Assembly (NCBI GenBank): GCA_038021145.1
Contig: JBBPHT010000005.1
Location: 1,364,001-1,428,000 of the forward strand
Direction of reading: 5' to 3'
Length of the DNA stretch: 64,000 bases
Source of the DNA: Phyllosticta citriasiana
Lineage: Eukaryota > Ascomycota > Dothideomycetes > Botryosphaeriales > Phyllostictaceae
The position numbers and the translations under genes are program-made. This document shows positions 12,101 to 20,846 of the stretch, piece by piece. Positions within the stretch are counted from its first letter, which is position 1, and each line of letters begins with the position of its first letter. The notes under the pieces are model-generated. The model was not told the origin of the DNA. It saw nothing but the letters and a program-made list of their open reading frames with translations, and made no database searches.

Positions 12101-12834
12101 CGAAGCGCGTGGCCGCTCGAGTTCTCGTTGGCGCCATTTCCAGCGCTACCAGGTCCAATGTCTCGTAACGAGGCTACATCGGTTTCATCGTCATTTGCAG
12201 CCGGAAGCACGATTGTCTCTCGCGTACCATCCGCTTCTGGTCGCTGAGCTTGCGCCACTCGAGTGTTGTGTCGCGTAAAGGCAGCGACGATTTGGTGGCG
12301 TGGAATCCCCCATCCTATCAAACGGCGATAGATGCTCTCGCTCATTAAGCCGGAGCTGCTCACCATGGTTGTACTTCCAATCTCTTCCCACAGGTATATG
12401 TTGAGAAACTGCCGCTGAGCATCTTGAACCAAAATTTCTGCCGTTTCTCGGTCCGTGTGGCATAAGTTGCGGAACCAGTTGACGTCGGGCAATCTTCCTG
12501 GGACAAGCGGGATCCTATGCCGTCTCGAGGGATCATTGGGGTCGCTGACCACGAAGATGCCGTAAGGCCTCTCCGGGAGTGGCGCATCTTGATCGTCTGT
12601 GTTTTCAGCACCAGCAACGGCAGGTTGTGACTGGGCGCGACTTCGTGGATTGCGGCGTCGGTGTACCGCGTTGCTTCGGTGCAGATGGGACGAGGGTGCC
12701 GAGCGGTTGACGTAGAAGAGATAACCGGCGTAGAGGACAAAGGCGCCGATCAGCGCAGCGTAAACGGGGCGAGATCGTGACAGCGAGGCGGCTGTAGGCG
12801 CGGAGGGGGTAGCCATGCGCGGAGGTGTCAGCAT
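9118..12834 (-). CDS. Membrane-anchored ZZ zinc-finger and EF-hand protein
   Basis: This is one uninterrupted 1238-aa frame; a second Met six codons in (12816) could also serve as start. Residues about 23-42 form a single hydrophobic segment (VYAALIGAFVLYAGYLFYV), probably an N-terminal membrane anchor. A ZZ-type zinc finger follows at about 268-312 (CDGC..., WRCTNCIDYDLCSDC, with later His residues). Two EF-hand loops lie at about 415-430 (DTDQNGYIDFVEF) and 453-468 (DINRDGFVDRKDF), both with intact Asp/Asn ligands, so calcium binding is likely. The rest is long and disordered with acidic, Ser/Pro-rich stretches, including a D/E run near residue 1110, and it ends in a charged helical segment. 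It resembles uncharacterised conserved fungal EF-hand/ZZ proteins. A calcium-responsive adaptor on an organelle membrane is inference. Confidence 0.85.
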   Translation of the reverse strand: MLTPPRMATPSAPTAASLSRSRPVYAALIGAFVLYAGYLFYVNRSAPSSHLHRSNAVHRRRNPRSRAQSQPAVAGAENTDDQDAPLPERPYGIFVVSDPNDPSRRHRIPLVPGRLPDVNWFRNLCHTDRETAEILVQDAQRQFLNIYLWEEIGSTTMVSSSGLMSESIYRRLIGWGIPRHQIVAAFTRHNTRVAQAQRPEADGTRETIVLPAANDDETDVASLRDIGPGSAGNGANENSSGHALRKTLYYIAEEQARNKGIVHRGITCDGCRTNPIRGIRWRCTNCIDYDLCSDCEATDIHPKTHMFQKVKVPARYLGYTRNPMPVYFPGNPGFMPNMVPNAVRRSLEQSTGYEPEEIDGLWEQFTCLANVQWEQDPNKLGARIDRRAFDKSFVPRYTAKVPAHNLVYDRVFSFFDTDQNGYIDFVEFVEGMNMIRTSTTSSVPKLRKIFDCYDINRDGFVDRKDFLRIFRAYFTILKEKTRDMLMVAEEHLSVAGAMDTIASSQPLSAAFLGGPNFNRERRDNLRNKTYNQADHDPEPGQNVVNESSNDTLDRSEFIAEVGRLRRPAPTFDGDGLYGEERTEQQSLRDRWRRREFYIDEEEGFAAPSGWNGDMSDAVDGTATPAGDSVDAESPVYRRPSHSRSSSRVRFADDLESDARSDISTSSRPVGERWGGYEIPHAEEDLGQDILYQVSQQGCNEMLDPIFKRKEDLYIEMTLTKAERLHWKEKIDEFSRSMMTKFGVDFSEDRLTWSEEFEQVLEVSLVFAALIAGRSWTAISNPHKTERTEKSKSDLVDGFVEEAFNHLKEDVGDIGVAVPDSNNLVPGDGFTRLISGLRAARPLISAAVQRVNDFKTSISPTDAARWHAKLEVDLVYHDLDAMLEHCHQREEEYYFETAGTSDEEDRDSEEESEADEEHTQRPMVPTPSQERQSRPASELARDPTMPQFRPNSVDEANTEEAQPERDPEFTLPLAVRRANDPTTAEPPPPPRSATESEDSLHPLEPVSLPRSESSPPEVDQAHASRSSSPLPPLEDVEGDAEHQEPASSHSLLHLNGQNDSPGPSFPRRARASSPSSERPLTNGNTAADGSSETSASSTSASGDHDDDDEDDEEDSGDEEGGTALPRGALSLNSLSLPDELLAFFNHAYRDERIRELVTASSEKYLTRNKHIDEAFRRRKDHSKEPSPERLARLAILEGVQAEVAERGAGVLTFDEFKEVFEKEAGVLIFVENWLELGSL

Positions 12835-13503
12835 TTCGCCGCGGAGGTTAGCTAGTGACGAAAGCGAAGTTCCAGGTGGAAGCCGAGCCAGATGCTCGTC
12901 GTGGGGCCGGTCAGGTCACAGTCATAATTCCAGGTCGAGCTCGAAGCAGGCCGAGAGCCAAGAGTGAAAGCGATGCGATCGATGGTCGTGGGCAGTGCAG
13001 CGGAAGTGCTGTCGTAGGAGGAGCAGTCCCCAGTCACCAGTCACCTATCTATGTATGCAGGTAGGGCTCGGGCTGGGGCCAAGTTCCTTCCCATGGCAGG
13101 GCATGGCCATCGGCCTTTTCGCACGACGGGAAAGCTGTGGCCAGCCTCGGGTCGTGCCGCAGGCCTGTTCCAACGTCACCTCTACCTACCAACCTAGACA
13201 TCCTTCACACAGACACAAGTCTTGCGACAGCAGAATATATTGACCTTTCGCTATTTCGATGAGCTGCTCAGCCAGCCGCCAAACTGCTCTTTGTTTCCTT
13301 AAACCTCGTCCCCTCTCAAACCCCGAACCAAGAGGATCCATTGCCGCCTCGTTCAAGTCAACCAAAGGGGTGCCGTAAAATCAATTGAACGCCATTTTTT
13401 TTTTTTTTTTTTTTGAAGCCTCAATTCCATCTTCATTCAATCTTTCCACACCCATCCTTAGCATCCAGCTGCCTGATTTGAAGGCAACGAATTTCCAATC
13501 CCA
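12835..13503. other. Intergenic, 669 bp, with T20 tract
   Basis: This holds the promoter of the ZZ/EF-hand gene and the 3' flank of the F-box-like gene. A run of 20 T lies at 13395-13414, about 90 bp past the F-box gene's stop; in transcript sense it is poly-A. No gene was seen. Confidence 0.5.
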
Positions 13504-15504
13504 CTACTCGTCTATGTCACCATCCTCATCAAGGAGGCCCTCCGGGTCCAGCCATGGAGAAAAGCTAGGGTAAGACGCTTCCCTCTCATCAAACTCGTCA
13601 CTCATCTGCGCTGCCTTCCATTCCTCGAGCTGCTGGATCCCATATTCGTCAATTGGCTCCCATTCTGCAGGCGCTCCACGGCGGCGGCCAGGCGTGTATG
13701 TCCCAAAGATGCAGTCCTCGGCAAAAATGCATCTATCCTGGGGATGGGCTTTACATGGAAAGACGACGACGTTGGAGCTCTGCTGTGCACCGTCTCGCCA
13801 TACGACGGGGTCGTGGGCCCTTTCCAGCTCAGGGAAATGAGTATCATGCTCGATACAGGCTTTCAGTTTGGGTTGATGACAAGGGAGTTCGACCCCGCTA
13901 TCGCTGTTGTCGCATTCGCCGCATATCTCCAACAGTCGAGCGTTCTCGCGAGCTTTGCGCGCCATCTTCAGCTCTCCCTCGGGGTGGTTCGCGGCGTCGT
14001 AGTGGATCTTAGCAAAGAAGTCGTGGATAATTGCATCTTCAAGTGGGTGAGGTGGCTTTTCAAATTCTACGCCTAGCTTCCTGACGTGGGCAAAATGGGT
14101 AGCCATCTGACGGAAGATGAAGATATGCATGCTGCGATGGCACTCAAATTTCCAGGGCACATATCCGTAATGCGCGAGCTTTTCGAGACATGTGTCTCGC
14201 GTCTTCCTCACATGGAATTTCAATTCTGTGAGATTCATGGCCTTGAGAAGACTCATGGTCGACTTGATGGCGTCAACGGAGACATGCCATTTCAGAACCC
14301 TCGATATATTGTTGTCGCCTGGGTCTGTGACAAGGGGCAGGCTGCTGTTGCAGAAAAGCAGCAGCAAGTCCTCATACTGAAAGTGGAGCTTGATCTTCCG
14401 GACCTTTTGCGCCTCTGGACCCATGTTCTTCAGGAAGCGCATTAGTGCCTTGAGATTTTGAAAGCAGAAGACGTTGGTGGCCAACAGAAAATCTGTTGCC
14501 ATCGTGTTGATTGGATAGGGCCGCCAAACAAAATCGGGGTAGCGCCTAGGCAACGCCCACCAGAGGCCTTCCATAATTTGCCAGCCATTGGCAAGTTCCG
14601 GTGGGGGATCTCCTTCACCCCTTGCAATAGCGCCGCGGCCCATTGGCTTCTCATAGGGCTGAATCTCTTCCTCTCGAACCAAATGGCCCATGATGTTGAG
14701 TTTTATCTCGCCCGGAAGGCCGGCCCAGTCGAATTTTTTGTCGTTGCCCATCCAAAAGTTCCAGGTGCTGTCGCGGCAAACAAGGTCCTCGTAATGCCTG
14801 GCGGCCATTTCATCCAGGAGCTTTGTTAGCGGAATTTCGTCCTCTTCCGACAATTCGATGACGACCTCTCCTCCCTGACCAACCCATGCCTTCACAAGAT
14901 AGGCGGGACGCTTCCAGTAATATTGTTCATCACCGTCGGCGGTGAACCAAGGACGGATGCAGATTGCCTCGCCAAAGCCAGGAAGACGTTTTTCCATAAA
15001 CCAGCTTCGGTGATACTCAACGTCAACGCTCCAAATCTCCATGTTTTCGGCCATGCCCCAATGGTACAGATCTTTCTTTGCCCACTGCTGCATGATCGCC
15101 TTTACCGCGATGAATAAAGGCGTGCCGCATTCGACCGACCTGGGGCTCCAAATCTTCCACCGACCTTCAAAAGGTCCTTCGATTGTCTCGGAATTGTCGC
15201 GGCAAGCGATGAAGTTCTTCGCACATTTCTTGAGCTTGGAGCCAAAAGCATCCTCGATCTCCTCCTTCTGTGCTGCTTTCTTGCGTCGGCGAGCGCGACC
15301 ACGTCCACGACGCTGTCCACGACCACGGCCCCCGCCAGAAGCTGGTTTCGTCGGCAGAACCTGATTGGCTACTTCGGGCCTCTGGTTGGGGTCGATATGA
15401 TTGTTTCGGCCATGGCCCTGGCCAAGATCCTGTCGCTGGGCCCGACTAGAGCCTGCTGTTGGGACGACGGCCTCGTTGGCTGCGCGAAGCCTCTTGCGGT
15501 TCAT
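13504..15504 (-). CDS. F-box-like protein with basic N-terminus
   Basis: The product is 666 aa from the chosen start MNRKRLRAAN. Near residues 45-70 is an Arg/Gly-rich basic stretch (GGGRGRGQRRGRGRARRRKK), a possible nuclear or RNA-binding segment. Around residue 255 the sequence LPGEIKLNIMGHLV fits the first helix of an F-box (LPxEI...I), which would bind Skp1 in an SCF ubiquitin ligase. The middle has leucine-rich helices without clear repeats. The C-terminal quarter contains several Cys (CGEC, DRCIFAEDCIFG), perhaps zinc-binding, and ends in an acidic tail. The frame stays open upstream to an ATG at 15927 (807 aa), but that stretch resembles a CT-rich leader, so I prefer 15504. The substrate is unknown. 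Confidence 0.7.
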   Translation of the reverse strand: MNRKRLRAANEAVVPTAGSSRAQRQDLGQGHGRNNHIDPNQRPEVANQVLPTKPASGGGRGRGQRRGRGRARRRKKAAQKEEIEDAFGSKLKKCAKNFIACRDNSETIEGPFEGRWKIWSPRSVECGTPLFIAVKAIMQQWAKKDLYHWGMAENMEIWSVDVEYHRSWFMEKRLPGFGEAICIRPWFTADGDEQYYWKRPAYLVKAWVGQGGEVVIELSEEDEIPLTKLLDEMAARHYEDLVCRDSTWNFWMGNDKKFDWAGLPGEIKLNIMGHLVREEEIQPYEKPMGRGAIARGEGDPPPELANGWQIMEGLWWALPRRYPDFVWRPYPINTMATDFLLATNVFCFQNLKALMRFLKNMGPEAQKVRKIKLHFQYEDLLLLFCNSSLPLVTDPGDNNISRVLKWHVSVDAIKSTMSLLKAMNLTELKFHVRKTRDTCLEKLAHYGYVPWKFECHRSMHIFIFRQMATHFAHVRKLGVEFEKPPHPLEDAIIHDFFAKIHYDAANHPEGELKMARKARENARLLEICGECDNSDSGVELPCHQPKLKACIEHDTHFPELERAHDPVVWRDGAQQSSNVVVFPCKAHPQDRCIFAEDCIFGTYTPGRRRGAPAEWEPIDEYGIQQLEEWKAAQMSDEFDEREASYPSFSPWLDPEGLLDEDGDIDE

Positions 15505-16342
15505 GGTAGTCTGGCAAAAGACGATCTCGGGTTGCTGATCCGTGGGAAGCCTTGTGGATATGCTTGCGTTTCTGGTGTCACAGCGTTGGGTTGGTGTTTT
15601 GAGAGAGAAGTGACGGCGAGGTTTGAGGTCGGTGAAGCAGTGAGGTTGATGATCAGAAGGGTTCCTGGATAGCGACGACAAGGAGCGGAGGTTGTTGAGT
15701 CGGCAAAGTACAAAATAAGACAAGAGCCAGATTACACGTCGGCGCGGCGAGAGTTCATGTAGGCACGGCGTGAGTTCATGTCGGCGCGACGTGAGTGCAT
15801 GTTGGGTGATGCACTTGCCAATGCGCGCGAGATTGGTGGTTGGCAGCTTGTTTGTGAAGGGGGAAAGTGGTGGGCCAAAGGCCTGCCTGCGATCTTCGGT
15901 CACGGTTCTCAAGTATCTTGCCAACATAGGCAGTCATGGTTCCTGGACGCCCGTGGTTCGCTACTTCCCTTGAGTCGGTGGTGCAATGACCGGCAGACCC
16001 AAGGAACATGAAGAAGTCATCAACCATGCACACTGCAAAGAAGACCATCTGGAGACAACCCTTCAAGCGCAAGAAATCCCAACCGAGACCGAGTGTCCTG
16101 GAAAACGCAACAAAATGTTCCATGGTAATGCGGTAATCATCTGTCACACACTTGCCCTTGGTAACCTTGGATTTCGCACCACTTGCTGACCACAGTGGCC
16201 AACTCAATACCTATCAAGCAAAGGGATTGTTAACGAAAAGACTCGTTGAGGGTAGCAATATAGCACTAGCTTAACTTTCTATGCGCTGCATCAGGGTATC
16301 TCAGTTTGACAACACTTTCACACTAACAACCAAGCCAATTTG
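15505..16342. other. Intergenic, 838 bp; promoter of the F-box-like gene
   Basis: It contains a CT-rich leader in transcript sense, three 21-bp repeats, and the 3' flank of the AT-hook gene. The same frame as the F-box gene is open up to 15927, so an N-terminal extension cannot be ruled out. Confidence 0.45.
15739..15801. repeat. 21-bp tandem repeat, three imperfect copies
   Basis: Copies lie at 15739-15759, 15760-15780 and 15781-15801, each ending in TCATG or GCATG. On the minus strand they are in frame with the F-box gene and would give a seven-residue repeat beginning H-E/A-L. Confidence 0.85.
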
Positions 16343-18370
16343 CTATGCCCGTCCCTCCAACACACCTGCTGCATGTTCCAGAAACGCGTTGAACCCCTTG
16401 ACCTTTTGCAGGAGACCACCTCCGTTGCCGCTCGAGCTGACCGTGCCAGCGACATCATCAAGAATCCAATCCAATGGCATCTCGGGCGTCTCGTCTTGCT
16501 TGCCTTCTCTCTCAGCCTTTTGCTTGCCTCGCTGCACTGCGAGTTCAATGTCAAAGATTGCGGCGTTGAGGTTTTGGTCCCGCTTCCTCGCTACTTCGGC
16601 CTCCTCGTGCTTTTGCCGTACCGCGTCCATTTTCAAAGCGATTTCGTCCCTCTCTTTCCTAATGTCCAAAAACTCTTGTGTGAGCACATCTCTTCGTTTG
16701 CGCGTGGTCTTCAGCCTGGCTTTAAGCGAATCGCCTGCGTATGTCGCCTCCCTCAGATGTAACAACTGAGAGTCGAGCTCACGGCCGAATTCCCCGACAG
16801 TGTTGGCCTGACGCTTGAGCTTGGAGCGCTGCGCCCTGTCCGTTTCGTTTGCGACAGCTTCCTGAAGCCTGGCAGAAATGTCCTCCATCTTCTCGCTCAT
16901 GAATTCAGCGAGCACATCGACGGCATTGACGCCAGGCACGCGGACTGGATTTTGGAAACGAGGATTGGCAAGCTCGTCTTCGCCCTCGTCTTCTGCCAGC
17001 TGTGGAGCTTTGGACAAGCGGTAGATCGTGATGGGGATTGTTCCTACTTCGCCCGTCTCGTCGTTGCGCGCTCGTTTGCGCTTGGGCTGAGTCTCCGCAC
17101 TACGAGCTGCCTGCGTCTTGGGTTTTGCGGGCCGACCACGCTGCTTTGTTGCGGCTGGTTTGTTCACTGGCGGTCTTTCTGGGGAGGGCTCTCTAGAGGG
17201 ATCGTATTCCTCCTCCGAGTCCTCAAACTCGGCTTGATGCAACGAGCGCCTCGACTGACGCCGAGTATCATTTGTTGCTCTAAGAGAACTTTCTTCTCCT
17301 AGCTCGTCATGACTTTCGCCTGCTTCATCAGAGGAAATTTCAGGCTCGGGTCGAGCTGGTCTCTCAAACGAGGGGATGGACAGCGCAGATTGTTCTGCTT
17401 CCTGATCTCGTTGTGCTGGAGGCGCTTTCGCTGGCTTGCCTCGCTTCTTTCGAATAACTGCGGTGGCTGGTGCTTCTTCAAGCAACGCCGATGCATTTCC
17501 TGAAGATTTACGCGGCCGGCCAGGTCGCTTTTTTGCCGCCTCAACAGGACTGGCAAGCTGTCGCTCTTGTGCACCCAAGCTTGTCTCGGGAATGAGCAAC
17601 CCTCTCCGTCCAGGAGTTTTGGCGCTGGATAACACATGACTCCCGTCATGACTGTCCAGCTCATCCTGCGCTTCTTCCAACATAATCGACGGAGTTGTCC
17701 GTTTGTTTGAGAGATCTGGCCACTGCACAGACTCGACACGAGTGCTTCTTACCGAAGACATGTTGTATGCCTCATCATTTTGCTCCAGCTCGTCCTCGTC
17801 ATCCTCTTGTGGCGCCTCCAGAACCGGTGTGGCCCGCTTCCGCTTCCTTCCGGATAGTCCAGTCGTTGGTGTAGTAACATTGTCTTGCGGGATCGCTGGT
17901 GCTAGGCTTGTCTTGGCAAGAGAAGACGAGCCTTCGCTTTGGGGTTGGACATCTGCTGAAGTTGTACGTCCTCGTGGGGTCCGACGCGATCCAGATCCCT
18001 TTTGGGCACCCGAAGCCCGGCGCGAGGCTTGTGAAGAAGGAGTGGCTTTTTTCGAAGAGGAGCGTCGAGAGGATCGCTGAATAGGGAGAGGAGTGCGTTG
18101 AGAGGTGGGCTGGTTAGGCAGCGCTCTTGGAGTTCGGCGAGGCGTTGACCGTCGAGCAGTTGCGGGAGCGCCAAAGGTGAACCCAAAGTTGAGTCCAGTG
18201 ATGCCGCTCGTCCTGAACGAGGTCAGAAAAGTGTCATTGTACGAAGAACATGGTGGTACTCACCCCGCACCGCGTTGGCGCATGCGTCGCCTTTCCTCGC
18301 GATCTTCTGCATCGGTGGTGAGTGGTTTTTCTCGAATTCAGACGAGGTAGTTCTCACCGTTCGGAGCCAT
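16343..18370 (-). CDS. AT-hook, coiled-coil protein; possible CENP-U/Mis17/Ame1-like inner kinetochore subunit
   Basis: Exons on the minus strand: 18370-18358, 18306-18264, 18212-16343; 641 aa. Two tiny 5' exons encode MAPNEDREERRRMRQRGAG, which splices into GTSGITGLNFGFTFG. AT-hook-type cores occur at KKRPGRPRK and KQRGRPAKP, with a weaker one at RKKRGKPAK; they suggest binding to AT-rich DNA. The middle is acidic and Ser-rich. Residues about 470-585 form a long charged coiled coil starting VDVLAEFMSEKMEDI. The layout (R-rich start, GFxFG, AT hooks, C-terminal coiled coil) resembles fungal inner-kinetochore CENP-U/Mis17/Ame1 proteins. That match is from memory and only moderate; a generic AT-hook chromatin protein is the alternative. 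The exon structure is well supported. Confidence 0.75.
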
Positions 18371-19063
18371 TAGAGATGTGCTGGACGTTACATGGAGAAT
18401 GACGGGATGCGCCTGTTGGAAGGGTCTGGCACGCGTAGACGTAACGAGGTGACGCGGTGTTTGGAGGAGGACCGACTCGAATCGACAGGGATCTGACGCG
18501 CGCTCAGTTCACGTGATGGCTCACCTCAGCAAGAACCGAACCTCATGTTGCGGACAATAGAATCAGAGATTGAGTGACGTCCAGCTCTAGGAAATTCGTA
18601 GACTGCAGATTGAGAGACTTCTTGCCTACAGAGCCCATGAAAGTGGACCTGAAATTGTGTCCACAGAGCTTTAATTGGCGCCAGGATATCGGAAAAGACG
18701 AAGAGCATCAAACGCTTCTGATTATGCGCGACAATTAACATCTCTTGTCCAGTCTCATAAGGGAGGTCTTCCATCAGCGTTAGCAAACAGACTTCAATGG
18801 CCAAGAGTCGCGATTGATCGTCAATAGGAAGAGCCGAAGATGGAGGGGGATCTGGTCAGCCCCAGCTACCCGGACGGATGATCGACAATGCGACGTCATC
18901 CCCAGAAACCAAGCATGCACTCACCTAGCTACCTATTGAATTCCTCTACCACCCTATGTCAAGCCCTTGAACTCAATCAGCAGCCTCATTTTCTCTTAAA
19001 ACCCCCAACAGCACTGTCAGCTTGCCTTAGCACGTCCTCCGCATCTCTCTGCCGCCTACCACC
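18371..19063. other. Divergent intergenic region, 693 bp
   Basis: This is the shared upstream region of the AT-hook gene (-) and the DUF1769 gene (+). A pyrimidine-rich leader precedes the start at 19064. No strong motif or further gene was seen. Confidence 0.5.
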
Positions 19064-20303
19064 ATGTCCGAAGCACGCAAATACGTCCTCAAGGTCACCG
19101 TTGGTCCCAATTACGACATAAAGAGCCATCAAGAGGTCAAAGTCAACACCTCGAGTCCTGTGCAGGTTTCTACCAAAGACATTGATGCTTCGATAAGAGT
19201 TCGCATACAAAATTACCGCGGTAAGTCTCTTTTGCAGAGGAGTCATCGAAACGCCTTCGAACGAGAAACTTACCCCGGTTAGGATTGCCCAAAAACTCGC
19301 CCAAAACCTCGCCATATTTCTCTCATGCCTCGCATACGGCCGACCTTTATGGAATCGCGTACACATTCCGTTTGAAACAGGATATCCCCGGCGACAAACT
19401 CGTCTTCGGCAATGACTTTGACCATCCCATCCGAGACCGCTTACCATACGGCTTCAGCACCGCATTCGGTTGGGTGAAGAGCTGGATAGATCCCACCATG
19501 GAAGGAGATGTTTATGCCGATGAACCATATCTTTATTCTCCTGTTCTCAGCTCCATGAACATTCTCAATGTGGGAGCAAAAGGCCAGAGCCCTTCCGAGG
19601 CTGCGGATAAGGCAGGCTCCCCTGTCGGTGAGGGCGATGAGGCCGTGGTCGTTTTTGAAGAAGGCGCACAGGGGGACGGGAAGGACATTCGTGACAGGTC
19701 ATCCATGCCAGCGGATGGGCCCTCCCGAATGAAACACTTTCGTCACGAAGAGCCGAGGAAGGACTTTATTTTTGAAAAAGACAGGGCCTTCTCCTGTGAC
19801 TTCTTCAACAAGTACCTTGACTTTAATGGTGATTAAGAGCTCACAATTTTGACCGAGAACGCCGCTGATTCATGGCAGACTTTGCTCTCAAATTACCAAT
19901 CATCACGATTCCAGTAATCAAGTCCTGGGACGGTCAGCCTTTGCGGTAAGCATTCACCACCACCATACCCAACTCCTCCAAGGTCATTGAATAAGGGGCC
20001 TAGACGCTCCGCATTCGATCAAACCCAACACCAAGCTCAAAGTTGTAATACCCATGTCTGCTCTCATGAGCTGTTTCCCTAACTGACTGAAGAACTCACA
20101 CTCTCAGATATGTCCTCAAAAACATGATCACCAACGAGCCGCTGTTTGTCGTTCTTTTCACCTTGATACCAGCTGATCAGGTCGAGTCCAACACGACCGA
20201 GTCGGACGATTCCGAGGATGATGAAGATAGCCAGGACGAAAGCAAAGGCGACAGCACCGACCAAAAGCACACAGACAAATACGAAGACGAAGGGGTTGAC
20301 TGA
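19064..20303 (+). CDS. DUF1769 (UPF0590) family protein
   Basis: Exons: 19064-19220, 19283-19828, 19879-19945, 20108-20303; 321 aa. Family landmarks are all present: RKYVLKVTVGP at the N-terminus, RIQNYRGLPKNSPKTSPYFS across the first splice, LVFGNDFDHPIRDRLP, YADEPYLYSPVLSS, FFNKYLDFNDF across the second intron, PVIKSWDGQPLRYVLKN across the third, and a hydrophobic FVVLFTLIP near the end. The last 45 residues are acidic. The family is widespread in fungi but has no established biochemical function that I know of. The exon order and phases were checked and give a single frame. Confidence 0.88.
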
Positions 20304-20846
20304 ACGCTGCCCGTAGATCTTGAAAAATGCATGGTTCGTGCAAAGACTCTGCAATTGGTGTCAACTATGAATACCTTCTGGCACTGTGGCTGCGTCCAGG
20401 AAGAGGCATTCACATCTAGCTGGGAGCTGTCATCAACCACTGCAGCTGATTCAGGGATTATCATCGTCTTTGACTTTTACTGTGATGGCCCAGTTGAAGA
20501 AGCTGACAGAAGTTGTCAATCATGGATTTTCGATGGATTTTGCCTCCATTCTCGATGTTACGTGAGCAGGTGCCTGTATACGAATGAATCGCTTCTGCTC
20601 TTTTTTCAGTAGGAAATTTCGAAGTTCTCGATTTGATTAGGCTATTCTTCCGTCCACTGGATACCCCAAGAAGCAAGTAGACCATGCATGAGAATGCAAG
20701 TAAAATCAAAGTCTAGCTGAGAACTCTAATACCCCTGTATACAAGCCCCGTCTGCTAAGGTTATTATACACACTCTCTACCATGACTCTTCAATTTGCTT
20801 CTGCCCAAGTATCATGTCCAAAGAGGCAATCCAATTTGTCTCGTGC
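20304..20846. other. Convergent intergenic region, 543 bp
   Basis: This lies between the 3' ends of the DUF1769 gene (+) and the P450 gene (-). It is AT-richer than its neighbours. No gene was seen. Confidence 0.5.
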
